The notes: generated by a model not told the origin, from the sequence alone. A DNA stretch of 64,000 nt from Owenia fusiformis (GCA_903813345.2 CAIIXF020000010.1:13271181-13335180), one strand, 5' to 3'. Numbered from the stretch's first letter, positions 22,301-35,630 are shown. Numbers and translations are program-made.

Positions 22301-24122
22301 CGCTAAATGAAATTATTGAAAATATAATTGGTATTAAAATTCTCAATATTTTATTTCAACAAATGCCTTGATCTCAGATATTACTTTCCCATGGATTTAA
22401 AAATCATTCCAGAACTAATTATAGGTAACACCATTGTGCACAAGCCGTCTGATTGCATTACTCGCTAAAATAACATCCTTAGAAGTGCTAGTGAACAATC
22501 CAAACATCTGATAATAATGTAGCTAAAGTCCCCCCTCCCGGGATCCATGCCCACCTTGTTCAGTTGTATCCTTAAAATGTTGAACTACCTTTTGCATTCC
22601 TTCAGAGATAATCGGTTAGTTTCTGAATTTAAAAGAAAATTAATTATACAATGTAGCACGGAGATTTAGAAAAACTGGCTATAGAAATTAATCCATTTAA
22701 CTATATCAAACGGATTAATATCAGTGAGAACTTAACTCATTTGCAAGAATTGAATAATTAGGGATTAAAGTTTTGTGAATGTATTTGGGAATGGAAAACA
22801 AAGCAAGGTCCAATTCAAAATAGAAACAAGGGCATCTCTGATCAGGTTTTGTCTCTTCATTCTCATATTATCAAGTTATCAAAAAATGATATTTTGATTC
22901 CAGAAACTGCACCGAAACATTGAAAAGTACACGAAGGCAACCGCATTTGCAATCTATAGTTCTCAAAAAGCAGGGTTATTAAAAGCCAGTTTCAAACTTA
23001 AGTTAAAAAGCCGGTTTTTGAAACCCAGTTCCTAAAATTCAAGTTAGAATACTATCTTTCTTTTCTATTTAAACTTAAATCAATTTATTATAAACAAACT
23101 ATTCCGGGCAAACTATGACCAAGTGCATCGGGAATACAAAACTCCTGTAAATGAGTTATATAAGACAATGAAATCAAGGCTGATTGAAACATAAACACTA
23201 TAAAATGATTTAATCTTCTTTCGATTCCATTACCTGTCATATTGTTTTCTAAATACCGGCTTTACCGGGAGGAATTTAACATGGGCTTTAATTCAAAGGC
23301 AAGAATCACTTATGGAAAACAAAGCAGCGATTTGAAAAAGTAAACAATTGAATTCCTATGCATAATCCATGATTTAATACGAACGGTGGTAACAGGTTGT
23401 TAAATTATAATACCTTCTCAGGAAGAATTAGGTTGCATTGAATCTAAAAGTAGAGATAACAAGTTCAGCGGTGTAGCCAGCTTTCCGTCGGGGGGGGGGG
23501 GGATCTCCATTAAAAGCATGGGTTTGCACAAGTATTCTTTATTAGCAACTTATTTATTGATAACTACAAGGAAGATCTCTCTTTTCCGGTGTTACTTAAA
23601 AGGTGTCGAAAAATCACAATTATAGTAAAAATAGATTATTTCGAAATCCATCCTGTAGTCGCTTATTATACACAGGTAAAGTCATATTCATAAAGAACTA
23701 CGGTACTTACATTCTTTAGTTGTGTTGTTTTATCATGCTTAATAGAAAAATACGCACAAATAGTCCGTTATTTATTTGTATGCTCAGTTATAAAATGAGC
23801 AGAGCAACTTAGAAATAGCTTAATATAGTCAGAAAGAGGCAATTATAATGTGTGACTATATTGCACACTTACAGAGTATTGCGTTTGCATATATTTGAGT
23901 ATTCTTAACTCCACGTATAATCAGTGCTTATTTGTGCTGTTCTACAAATAAAGAGGAGCAATACTTGAATATACAGAGTGTTCCATATATGCAGCGAGTA
24001 TTGTCTCTGTACTGTCTCTGTTTATATGTGCTGAGTATTTTTGCTGATTACTGCACATTACAAGAGATTCTTACAAATAGACACTGCTTATAACAAAGCA
24101 ATATTCTCTATTTCATATGGTG
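19352..24122 (+). mobile_element. 4.77-kb CACTA (CMC)-like non-autonomous element
   Basis: Left end CACTGCATAAAATAACGAAT and the complement of the right end, CACCATATGAAATAGAGAAT, are diverged inverted repeats continuing into ATTGCTT. The target TAA is duplicated (19349-19351, 24123-24125). Removing the element restores an uninterrupted ~161-bp tandem unit. Both subterminal regions (about 19440-19870 and 23850-24060) are packed with short TGCATAT / GAGTAT motifs in both orientations, as in CACTA elements (family knowledge). No transposase was recognised. The interior is mostly AT-rich and unassigned. Confidence 0.75.
21719..21904 (+). CDS. Possible 61-aa two-helix membrane micropeptide
   Basis: ATG in a favourable context (A at -3, G at +4). 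Residues ~3-27 and ~33-59 are two strongly hydrophobic stretches rich in Tyr, Val and Trp, joined by a short polar DSAGD turn. It lies in the interior of the CACTA-like element. It matches no family I know and may be chance in AT-rich DNA. Confidence 0.2.
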   Translation: MAYLVVKYLFGPLFYICVGLGVYYLYGDSAGDYWVKCIFLPYVWVTFAAIHRPLIEYFVPN

Positions 24123-24455
24123 TAATTCCCAGAATATTTAATCAATCATCTTGATATTTACAGGTAATCATCTACTTATCATGTCCTACCAGTTTGACAA
24201 GTGCCATCAATGTTGGTCAATTGGTTGCTCTGGTAACAGAAATAATTTGTTAAAAAGTACACATTAAGGGGGTACTATGAAAGCCATGTATAATTCCTAG
24301 AATATTCAATCAATCATCTTGATATTTACGGGTAATCATCCGTTTACATGTCCTACCAGTATAACAAGTGCCTCAATGTTGGTAATTTGGTTGCTATGGT
24401 AACAGAAATCATTTGTTAAAAGAGTACACATTTTCGTAAAAATCTAAGACTCATG
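24123..24455 (+). repeat. Continuation of the ~165-bp tandem array
   Basis: Two further units (anchors CAATCATCTTGATATTTAC at ~24143 and ~24311, 168 bp apart) continue the left arm after the CACTA-like insertion. Confidence 0.8.
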
Positions 24456-24585
24456 TAACCTTTGACATTAAGCACATAATATGTTCATCATTTTGGGAGA
24501 AATAAGCATGGAAACATTTCATAAAACTTATCACATCTCATCAATCACAACAGTGGACGCTTTATTGCCACCACTGGTCATCAAC

Positions 24586-25218
24586 GTGTTACGCGGTAAA
24601 CCCGATACAAAAATATGTCATATTCCGCAACGAATATGGCATATTCACTTGCGGTGTATGACAGATTCGCCTGCGGTATATGGCATACACACTAACCAAT
24701 GAGAACGTGATACGGAAGTGCGCAATTGTCAATTGCATCGATTGAACGAACAAGTAAAACGTTATAAATTATTATAGTGATTACTGAATCAACAGTACTG
24801 TGTATCGAATATATTAACTTAGCAGAAGTACCAGTCACCAATCTCGCGTAATAAACTTACTCAATCAATCCAGGATTCATATATTAGTACTCGACGCACT
24901 AACTATATTGGTAATCCAGCGTAGTTTTACATTTAGAGTCGATTCTCGCAACCAATCAAATCAAGGCTTTCTGTATCACGTTTTCACCTGCAGTATATGT
25001 CATATTCACCTGTGGTGTATGGCATATTCCGCAAGTGAGTATGACATATTCCGCAAGTGAGTATTGGGTATTCACTGAAATCAATGTATCGCATATTCAC
25101 TGCGGAATATCACATACTCACCTGCGGAATATGCCATATACCGCAGGTGAGTATGGCATATTCACCCGTATCACAAATACCGCGCAACCATGAATGTATG
25201 CCATATACCGCGTAACAC
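24586..25218. mobile_element. 633-bp foldback element with internal short inverted repeats
   Basis: GTGTTACGCGGTA at the left is inverted as TACCGCGTAACAC at the right, with a possible 3-bp duplication AAC. The interior repeats variants of GGCATATTCACTTGCGG and its complement many times, so it can fold into several hairpins. Non-coding. Confidence 0.75.
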
Positions 25219-25749
25219 AACAGACATGTTTTACACTTTATGTCTGATGATTTTTTTCAACTGTTCATTGTTTTTAGAATTCATTAAGAAGCATTTCCAG
25301 TATTTCTAATTGGGTGTAATAGTTGTATATATCTCTTAGTTTGTTTATTACAAGTGACGTGGTAACTTGTTGATGGCAAAATAGAGCCAAATTGGCCAGA
25401 CCAACCCATTCCACCTGATGATCTCATAGACATATAGTCACATAAAGATTGCAACGGATGCTTTGACAGAAGTAGACGTTGAAAGATCTATGAATGAGGA
25501 TTTTGATGCAAATGATATAAAATATGACTAAGTGAGATCAGCTCATAATTTACTATGTCCCTACGCATAATGTGACAGCCGCATTCTGCATAGTTTTATT
25601 ATCATAAGCAAATACAATATATCAAATGGCCCAGATGAAATATCCATTGATTAAATATTATCAGACATACTCAAAATAGGTTTTAAAAAATGTTTTCATG
25701 CTAATTCCTCCCAATTTGATGAAGATTTTCAATGTCTTAGGGTGTGTCT

Positions 25750-26970
25750 TAAAATTTTACGAAATGTGTACTTTTTTAACAAATAGATTTCTACCCACAT
25801 TTGACCCACATTGATGAAACTTGTCATCATGGTAGGACATGATAAGTAATAGATTGTCTCTAAATATCAAAATGATTGTTTTGATATTTAAGGAATTATA
25901 AATGGCTTTCATAGTACGCCCTGATGTGTACTTTTTAACAAATGATTTCTGTTACCATAGCAACCATTTGCCCCGCATTTATGAACTGTGTCATAGTGGA
26001 AGAACATGGTGAGTAGATAACTACCTGCCAATAACAAGATGATTGGTTAGATATTCTAGGAATTATATATGGCTTTCATAGTACATGTACCTCCCTTAAT
26101 GTGTACTTTTGAAAAAATGATTTATGTTTCCATAGCAACCAATTGATACACATTAATGAAAATTGTCATGGTTGTAAGACATGATATGTAGACGATAACC
26201 TGTAAATATCAAGATGATTGGCTGTATATTCTAGGAATTATAGATGGCTTTCATTGTACCCCCATTAAAAATCATATCAAGGGGTATAAATCTGCATAGA
26301 ATAGTAACCAGTAAACCAACACTGATGAAACTTTCCATGATAGTCAAACATAATGATGTGAATAATATCAGTAAATAACAGGACAATTGGTTATTTATTT
26401 TTTCTTCAAAAATTTGGACACAAGTTAAGAATTCTTTGGAAAAGTGCCACGTCCCCTTTCTAAATTAATTTGCATTGCCATATAATCATGAGCAATAGAT
26501 TTCACTGTGTGGATAGGATAAAACAGTAGTTGATTTAATATTATCAAACATACTCTGAATAAGTTTTCTAAAATGTTTTTATGGTGTTTCTTTCCAATTT
26601 CATTAAAATAATATGTGTTTTGTCTCATGGGGTGTCTTACATTTTGACGAAATTGTGTACTTTTTGACATATGATCTTCGTTTCCATAGCAACCGGTTGA
26701 CTAACTTTGATGAAACTTATTACTTTTGTAGGACATGATAAGTACATGATTACCTGTAAATATCAAAATGATTGGTGGTAAATTCTAGGAATTTTACATG
26801 GCCTTCCTAGTTCCCCCCTCAAAATCAAACAAGGGGGGTATAAATCTGAATATTTCCAAAACGCTGAAAAACTAGACACCAGTATTTTCAAAATCAATGT
26901 AGAATTACCTACATAAAGAGAAATTTGCTATTTTTCAAAACCACTTTTACACCACGCTCATCCAGTAATG
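25750..26970 (-). repeat. Right arm of the large inverted repeat
   Basis: Carries the same ~165-bp units in reverse (ACATGATAAGTA, TGGCTTTCAT..GTAC, CCATAGCAACC) and the same outer sequence as the left arm. Divergence between arms is obvious (many substitutions and indels), so the structure is old. Confidence 0.8.
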
Positions 26971-27249
26971 AGATTCTATTGTTTAATTACATTGATGTAA
27001 GGCCGCTCTTATCACGAGATATAAAAGCCCATACACCTGTAGATACCGTTGAGTTGATATTACAAATTGAAACAAGGAGTTCAGATCTTATTTCTTCTCC
27101 CTGGCATACCAGCTTTCCTAGGCTAAATCTACGATTTTCCAACTACAAACCCTCTCATTCAAAACAACGTTACATCAGTTGTTTCAAAATATGCTCCAGA
27201 TGTCATTTCGCTGAAAACAAACTTGCAATGTTCAAGCAAAACTGTTCAT

Positions 27250-27847
27250 AACACGGATGCATTCTTCCCCATAAGTATGGCTTAAATTTTTGCAGCCACT
27301 GCTTGTTGGAGTTCTGCAATTGTGGTAGGGTTATTTTCATACACATTATCCTTTAAATAATCCCAAAAATAGGGCATTGAGATCAGGACTGTGGGATGAC
27401 CATGGGTTCTCCGTCCTAGGAGAGATACTCTTCTCATAGAAATGACTTGTGAGCCAGGCTATTATATATCATTAGAAGTGTGAGGAATAGCTCCATCCTT
27501 CTAGAACCACTGTTCTTGTCTATTAAAGCCTCTATGTCTCTCTAGAACTGCCCAGAACTTCCTTGGAATACCAATATTGCGCTGTGGGTTAACAGTGTTG
27601 CCACTATCACCCTCAAACCAAAAGGGTCTGATGATTTCATGTTTGGAAATTGCAGCCCAAGCTATGCATTTAACAGAATGAAGGGCCATTTGAAGCACTT
27701 CATCTGGACTTTTTTGATCCCAGAACACATTATTTCTTGATTTTACACGTCCAGAAAGAAGGAAATGTGATTCATCCGAAAACCTAAGATTGACGACATT
27801 TGGAGCATATTTTGGAACGACTATAACTTTTTGGTCACCCTGTAGGA
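27250..27847 (-). pseudogene. Tc1/mariner transposase fossil with its outer end
   Basis: The outer end TACAGGGTGACCAAAAAG (27847 inward) runs directly into a transposase reading frame lacking its N-terminal half. It reads NLRFSDESHFLLSGRV (first catalytic D), NNVFWDQKSP and AWAAISKHEIIRPFWFEGD, a stop, then DGAIPHTSND (second D). After frame changes it continues with SPDLNA and LKDNVYENNPTTIAELQQAV. At least two stops and two frameshifts make it inactive. Confidence 0.85.
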
Positions 27848-28210
27848 CTGATGATCGGAAAAATGGAACAGAGGGGAGTATTCGATTTCTGCTAGAAAAT
27901 TCAAGTTTTTATTCTTTTTACGGTGCATGGTATTAGTATAGTACCTCAGAACCTGCCAAAAGTCAGCTGGCAATTTCTTGATAATGAATTAAATCATTAC
28001 AAAGAGTTGAGATGCGCGTTCAGTGGGCAAGAAGGCACCAATACTTTGGACTGAATCACTGGTGTCACCATGATATTAAGCTTATAAGCTTACATAAATG
28101 TGATGAAGAAGAAGCCTCTTGCACAAACTTGATAATTGTGTTCGTTTCTGTTGTAGACCAGGGGAAAGGGACAATGAGGACGTGGTAGTCCATGAATGGC
28201 GGCCCTATTT

Positions 28211-28460
28211 ACACTCCCCTCCAAATGTTAGGCATCCTTAGCTCCCTCATTGAACTACTTGCTATTAAAGCATCTTTATGTCTGCAGTTTTATTCACATA
28301 ACCTGTGAGAAAAATACTTATAATATTGATGAAAATGTAACTTGATTTCATTTCCAATGTCTCCAAATTTTCCCAATTTTTTACTTAATTACAATAAGTC
28401 GATTGATGATGAATTTAATGAATTTTAAAAATCGTCATTCCAATCTATAAACAAATGAGA
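28211..28460 (+). repeat. MITE-like repeat, second copy of the 8729 family
   Basis: Starts ACACTCCCCTCCA and aligns with 8729-9060 for about 230 bases with moderate divergence. Non-coding. Confidence 0.6.
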
Positions 28461-28699
28461 AATGTTGGGCTCAGGACATCTATTCAGTAAAAGATTCACC
28501 AACGAAATTTTTTTATATAAAAAACAATCCTTCTTTCAAATTAAAGGACTTCATTCATTACGGAAAGAAGTGAAATACATTTGGACCAAGGATGATAAAA
28601 AACTGAATAGTTTAACGTTTTTGCACGCTAAGTGTTTAGTTTACTTTATCGATACTAAAGTTACAGAGCTTCAAAGTCATTTTTGAAAATCATTTTTCG

Positions 28700-30600
28700 C
28701 CTCCTGTGTTATTTCAATGGGAGGAGTTTTTTGAAAAATAACTTGAAGAAACGTATCAATTGTTTGTTAAATAAAGTTAGCAAATTCAATTGACTACCTA
28801 AATTGCATTTTTGCAAGAACTCGGATGGATGAATATTCTGTCATATGACCTGCGAAAAACCAATCAATTCCCATTGGTTTACATTGGATTGTAGATTTTC
28901 AAATATTCAGCAGATTTGTCATGCATTTCCGATCTATTGTAATTGTTGAAAAAAAATTGGAGGTATTGGAAATTATGTCAATTTATATTTCCAGCCCTAA
29001 AAGTGTTTTTTTCTTTAAAGGTTATGCAAATAAAATTCAAACATAAAGAGGATTTAACACGTAGTTCAACGAGGAAATTCACTGATTTAATTGATCTGCG
29101 GTCGACGCACGGCCTCCGTACGACAAATGTGACTGGGGTGTTATATATATTTTATGCAGTATTACTTTTTCCAACTGCAGATATCATATGAATTATGGTC
29201 CTGTATGGATTAGTTCTCCAATTTGTAGTGTTTACTTTGCCGATTTAGTACAAAAGAAGTATAGGTAGTATGATAACATTGACAACGCCCACTTTTCAGG
29301 GGTAGGGTACTTTAAAGTCATATTAAAAATTATAAATAGTACATTATCATAAGTACCAAACACAAAAGGCTGTCCCCTCACATTTCCACATATTCTACCA
29401 CTTTTCCACAGCTCAATCTTATGAAACTTCGTATGCTTATTCTCTGCTATATTTGTGATACTCAAAATGTTTAATACAAATTTGGATTAACAAAAAGTTA
29501 TAGGCTTTGAAATAAAGGTATATTTTCTATATTAAAAATCACTTCATATTTTGATTAAAAAGTGGGTCTTTGTCTTTTTTATTCACTAAAAACAACAAAA
29601 AAGTATGATGTTTCTCAATACAGCCATTATATTTATTCAGGGCGCAGACTACGGTGCTTAAACTGCTTCTTTATTCGGACATTAAATATTCCATAAATAC
29701 CAAATAAAACAAACAATTTACCAAATAGTCCATGGTATGAAATCTCTAGGACGTCTAATAAAGGAGCTGGTAGCACACTATAGCGCGGTGTGCTACCGGT
29801 GAACATTATCAAAAAAGGAGGGCCTATTGCTCTTGCCTATTGAATGTTTTGATGAATGAGAGAAACGCCTGTTCAATTCAAAAAGTTTACCATATCCATA
29901 CCACTCCTTTGCAATCTTTGTTTCACAAATGATGATATGATATTTCACCTTCAACAAAATTATATGTCTCCAAAGTCAAAACTATTTTTCAAGAAACTTT
30001 TCCCATTGAAATAACACAGGATACGAAAAGTGATTTTCAAAAATGACTTTGAAGACAATTCAATTTTCTTCATAAAAATATTTTTGGTGAAGTATTTACT
30101 AAATATATATCCAGAAATTTGATTTGCCTCAAACCCATTGGTTAACATAGGAATGACTGAAATTTTAAAAATTCATCAAAGGAGGGAGAGTTGTTTGTAA
30201 AATGAATCGGGGGGATTTTTTCAAGCATTTCTCTTATGTTTTTCATCCAAAAACATCAATACACTTTAAAACATTTTATTGACTAGATTGAGATTGCACC
30301 ATATAATCCCATAAAATATTTCTCATTTTCAAGGATTATCTATGGATTAACATCCAGTTATTTTCCATTTTCAAATTTCAGAGGAATTGGAATCATTGAT
30401 CCTATTCGTTTTTGAATAATGAAAATGTAGTTCTAAATAGGTTTTATTTATGCCAATAATTTCTCAAATTGTGTAAATGGTACCCATTCCTTAATCCCTA
30501 GAATTTTCTATTTGAGGAATTTCCCATAGAAATCCAATGGTACAGTTCCAATCAGATTTTGAGATAAGGAAAGTAAATCTTTAATACACACCTTTTTGGG
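28700..30600. other. No gene recognised
   Basis: AT-rich interval without family motifs. It holds one perfect 10-bp stem hairpin at about 29769-29797 (GGTAGCACAC...GTGTGCTACC). It is part of the long interval below the signal exon at 30768. Confidence 0.5.
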
Positions 30601-30701
30601 TTGCGATATAAACCAAAACAACCCACGGATGAGTCAATAAATAAACTTTAAACACAGACCAACCATTCAACAGCTCAATCAATATACCAGTCTATACTTA
30701 C

Positions 30702-30768
30702 CACCTCTGACAAATTCCGGGATGACCGCAACAGCAACGATGCATACTAGCAAAGTTTGAAAATTCAT
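30702..30768 (-). CDS. Signal-peptide exon of a secreted Cys-rich peptide gene (copy 2)
   Basis: ATG at 30768 encodes MNFQTLLVCIVAVAVIPEFV and two more residues, then phase-1 donor G|GTAAGTATAG. The hydrophobic core LLVCIVAVAVI is a signal peptide. The exon is about 75% alike at DNA level to that at 52364, including the 5' leader ACAAGACATT.AACAAAG. The next in-phase module exons downstream on this strand are at 13421 and 12634, which would imply an intron of ~17 kb filled with transposons. Confidence 0.78.
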
Positions 30769-30846
30769 CTTTGTTCAATGTCTTGTCCCAATGACCGTGA
30801 TTACTGAACGCGCACCTTGAATTGTTGCTTTTTGTGACAAACGTTT

Positions 30847-30885
30847 GGTTTTATACAGCGATTACATATTGATATCAGATCTATT
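30847..30885 (-). promoter_or_regulatory. TATA box and AGATCTATT motif, signal exon copy 2
   Basis: Minus-strand GTATAAAACC (30856-30847) lies 79-88 bases before the ATG, as in copy 1. One AGATCTATT (30877-30885, plus strand) is just upstream. Confidence 0.65.
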
Positions 30886-31974
30886 CAATTTGAATTCAAA
30901 CTGATCCTTTCAAATCCCAATACTGTTATTCGTTGAAATGCTATAGATGTTTCAATTTCATTTTATCTTTGTCCAAAATATGGATCATTATATGCAATAA
31001 AACTAACAATAAAACAGCACATTAAAACAATCAGCCAAAAACATTGTTATAAACAACCACTTTGCAGCTCTTAATGGGTGGTTAATGAATGTGTCATTGA
31101 AACATGAAATTGAATTGAAAGCATGTAATGGCTTTTATAAAACAATGCGATATATCAATAACTACGAATAATGATTGCAGGAGATGACAATTGTCAATGC
31201 TATGATCATATTGGACGTACCTGCAATGCAGATTCAACAATCCAATCACAATGCGACAGGAGGATAACAAATCATATGTAGAGCAACACAAAATGAACAA
31301 AACAACAATTTGATGAATTCATAGAGCTTATTCAGTACCACTTTTGTTTGAAAAACTTTAGACTGGCGCCCATGTCTTTTGACTTTTTCAGCGTATGCTT
31401 ACACATCGAAAATATGGAAGCTGATTCTAGGAAAGGGGCTATTCTGCACACGTGATGGGTGTAAAGCCATTGCTCCTTGAGTAGCGTAGACAATATTAAG
31501 ACGCCCCCCCCCCCCTCCCCAAAAAAGTATCGACAGGTGAGATATGACTCACGACACCGAGCTGACAATGGTGGAATCACTTTTCTTAATAACCCCCTCA
31601 CCTTGGTGTAGGATAAGAATAAAATATATTGAATTGTATTTCCTAGTTGAGAGGTAATATTGAACTGAAGTAGCGAGTTCAGTGTAGAGGAATCGATATT
31701 AACAATATTAACAAACCCCTGCAAGTAATGATAACGCACGCTCTATTGCAAGAAAATTTAACTTGAGTCGAGAATGCAAGATCACACATAAGAACACACA
31801 TGGGCAACTATGACACACCATTCGCCAATTATAAGGATACATCCGGCAGCGAGTACACTTTCAAGAGCAATTACATGTACGGGAGCACTCTCTGGTGATT
31901 GAAGTACTAGTCCCTGATCTGATTTCCAAAAGGGCTCTAGAAAAGGGGTTTTGTTTTGTTCTATAGCTGATTAA

Positions 31975-32329
31975 CTTTTCAGCGACCATCTTGCATTTTG
32001 GCGGCCATCTTGAGAGTTTTTTAATGAATCTTGTCATCGCGATTCCAGGAATACCACTGAACAGATTTACATCAAATGTTCACAGATGTTACATGGTAAG
32101 AAGTCATAGAGTTCATTCGTTTTCTAGTGGCCATCTTGCATTCTGGTGGCCATCTTGCATTCTAGTGGCCATCTTGGAAGTTTTAAGATAAATCTTGTCA
32201 TCGCGATTTCAGAAAAAACAAACGGATTTACCTCAAATTTTCACATATATTACATGGTAAGAAGTTCTAGAGCTGATTAGCTTTTCGGCGGCCATCTTGC
32301 ATACTGGTGGCCATCTGGGAAGTTTTTAG
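31975..32329 (+). repeat. Two ~164-bp tandem copies (CATCTTG.CATT type)
   Basis: AATCTTGTCATCGCGATT recurs at ~32028 and ~32192, with flanking TGGCCATCTTGCATTCT blocks. Non-coding. Confidence 0.7.
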
Positions 32330-32970
32330 AATGCCCAACAACTAATCAGATCTAGATTTTCATACTAAGAATCATCCCTGAAAATTTGAAATTGATCTAC
32401 CAAACGGTTCTTTTAAAAACGCGTAGACAAGACTTTACAGGCAAGATTTTAAGGCGGAAAATCCAAAATGGCTGCCTTGAAATTTATCCAAAATGCCAAA
32501 AAAACTAATCAGATCTAGATTTCGTACTGAGAATCATCCCTGAAAATTTCAAATTGATCTACCAAACGGTTCACGTGGAAATGCGTAGACAAGACTTTAC
32601 AGACAAGATTTTAGGACGGAAAATCCAAAATGGCTGCCTTGACATTTACCCAGAATGCCCAAAATCTAATCAGATCTAGATTTACATACTGAGAATCATT
32701 CCTGAAAATTTGAAATTGATCTACCAAACGGTTCACCTGAAAATGCGTAGACAAGATTTTACAGACAAGATTTTAGGACGGAAAATCCAAAATGGCTGCC
32801 TTGACATTTACCCAGAATGCCCAAAAACTACTCAGATCTAGATTTTCATACTAAAAATCATCCCTGAAAATTTGAAATTGATCTACTAAACGGTTCACCT
32901 GAAAACGCGTAGACAAGACTTTACAGACAAGATTTTAGGACGGAAAAATCCAAAATGGCCGACAATAAAA
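32330..32970 (+). repeat. Four tandem 162-bp units
   Basis: Units start at 32330, 32492, 32654 and 32816, each exactly 162 bp apart. They contain CTAATCAGATCTAGATTT, CTACCAAACGGTTC, GCGTAGACAAGA.TTTACAG and AAATCCAAAATGGC. Similarity is high, so the array is young or homogenised. Confidence 0.9.
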
Positions 32971-34930
32971 AAAGTGATTATGAGCTTTTGCTGATTTCTT
33001 TTTACAAAATTATCACATATAACTACTGTTAACAATAACATAGGCTTTTACAACAAAGTACACCTGAAATTATTTATAAAGCTACTAATATAAATAGTTA
33101 AAGTATGAAAACTGAAAAACACCATTCAATATGATACAAAGTATTATCGTGCGCTAACTTTTCTTAAAACATTCAAAATGGCTGACATGACTGATCTAAC
33201 AGGTCCAAAACCTAATCAGATCTAGAATGAAGTGAGCTGAACAAGATGTTAAAGTTTTAAAAGCAACTGTGAAGCCGTTTTTCTTAAAGTTTGCAGACAA
33301 GGATTTTATATTTTTGGGGCCTCAAGGCCTTTTTTGGCCCAAATTTTTTCTGGGCCCAGTCCCCCCCAGATCCGCCACTGGGCTAAGTCTTACCTCCATG
33401 ATCATTTTGCCATTGATGCGTTAGTTTAATCGTTCCGAAGCTTTCGACAAGCGGAACTAATTAAACCCTGAAAAATGGTAATATTACATAAAGAATGTGA
33501 TTCAAGCATGCATACATACACATGTATATACATTATGAATACATACACACCATCCCGTATCCCCCTTAGACCCTATTGATGCATAATTACGAAAATATTG
33601 GAGACAGATTTGGAATATAACGAAAATGTCGGTCAGTCCTGGTAACATCGAAATTGCAAATCGTATCAGAAATTAACCGTCATTGCGGCACTGCATTAAC
33701 AAACAGAAGTTTGCAATTAATAACTATTTTGCGTGTATACCCTTATAAAAAGTCAACCTTGAAAATCCGAATTTAAACCGTCGCACAATTATTGCACAAT
33801 CATTGATCCGATCATTTATGCAACCATGCCAACCATTACGATGCATCCATCACAATTTTGGTTTAGGAAAAGGTGAGCGATGCTTTTAGCTTTGATCATA
33901 TTAGTCCGGAAGAAATATGGGGTATTTTGAGGATCAATCGTTTTCTTAGGATTACAATGTTTATTCAGCATGAATATAGGGTTGGGACCTCAAAACCAAG
34001 GAATGCCAGAGCGACACCCTTGGACAACTCTCTTTAAAGCATTTCTCATACAACCCTCATCCCCCCCACCCAATGAAATCTACAGGGGGTACTATAAGAC
34101 AGCTTTATATCTCAGACTCTAATAATGATATTGACCTGACTTCTTGGTTTGATGTTTGATCAGTATGACTAAAATTAAGAAAAAATATATATACGTTGCT
34201 ATAGCAACAGTAATAGAACACTATTTCTCACCTTAGAAATGCATTATTTTGTGTGGTTTCATAATTGTCTCATATTCTTGATTCTTAAACTATCCGAAGC
34301 ACACAATGTGATTAGAAGTGAAGATAAAATTATTCATCATATCGTTTGTGTAATATGTCTAACATTTCAGTTGCTATGGCAACATCAGTTGATAATCAGG
34401 CTCTTACATTTCACTTTCTTTAATGAATATCTTAAGGTGGTCCAAAATAACACTTTTGGAATATTATCAACTTAAAGATGAAACCATGTTTCTTCTGAAA
34501 TGAATAGTCAAATGAATTTGTTAAAAAATTCTACAACTTTATCTTATTCCCTCACAACAGCCCCCAAAGTTTGACAATTTGGGGGAAACAGTCAAAAAAC
34601 ATTCAATTCCTAGGCCAAATTAATAATGGATTGGGATTCAACATCAATTAGTATCCCAAAAAAATGTACTGACTTTGTTTGATTTTACAATATGAAGATT
34701 TTAATTATTTGACACTCAAAAGTATTTTATAATTTAGAAGACTAGCCCATAAAATTATAAAGATAGTTATGGTCAATTTTATCATTTTGCAGCATTCAGT
34801 AGAAGCATGTATCAATAGACAAAAGATCAATGCATTTAAAAAATATTCATTGTAATACATTCATTACCTTAATCTAGTATACAGGAGACTGCACATATTA
34901 TTTATATCTAAGTTTTATATCTAGTACATG
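32971..34930. other. No gene recognised
   Basis: AT-rich. GGGCCTCAAGGCC and CCCCCCAGATCCGCC near 33310-33375 look like transposon-end debris. Confidence 0.45.
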
Positions 34931-35630
34931 TATCATAATGAAATCTATGTTGTCATACAGTAGAGAGGTTGGCAAAGTCTAGGGATTGGCATAATGTCTA
35001 ATTATTACAACCATTTGTTTTTCTCATCTGAGCAATCAGACTATGATGGTTATCATGAATGAGTAAAGTTCTTTATGTAAGTTTTATATTTAGTGCATGT
35101 ATCATAATGAAATCTAATGTTATCATGCAGTAGAGAGGTTGGCATAGTCCAGTGATTGGCTTAATGTCTAATTATTACAACCATTTGTTTTCTCATCTGA
35201 GCAATCAGACTATGATGGTTATCATGAATGAGTAAAGTTCTTTATGTAAGTTTTATATTTAGTGCATGTATCATAATGAAATCTAATGTTATAATATAGT
35301 AGAGAGGTTGGCATAGTCTAGTGATTGGCAAAATGTCTAATTATTACAACCATTGGTTTTCTCATCTGAGCAATCAGACTATGATGGTTATAATGAATGA
35401 GTACAATTCTATATGTATGTTTTATATACATGTACTATATATACTGTATATAGTACATGTATCATAATGAAATCGAATGTAATCTTACAAAAGAGAGGTT
35501 GGTATAGTCTAGACATTGGCATACTGTATAAGTATTATAAGCATTAATTTTCCTCATCCTAGCAACCAGACTATGGTTGTTATCTTGCACAAGTACAATT
35601 CTATATATAAGTTTAATATTTAGTACATGT
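34931..35630 (+). repeat. Four tandem ~168-191-bp units
   Basis: TATCATAATGAAATC recurs at 34931, 35101, 35269 and 35460. Units hold AGAGAGGTTGGCA.AGTC and GAGCAATCAGACTATGATGG. The fourth has a TA-rich insertion. A mariner (35632) inserted at the array's end. Confidence 0.88.

Noticed and set aside
29769-29797. Perfect 10-bp stem hairpin as a regulatory RNA
   Set aside because: Isolated, very short, with no conserved context.
31332-31739. 135-codon minus-strand open frame
   Set aside because: Low-complexity content (C-run read as GGGG), no motif, no splice context; likely chance.
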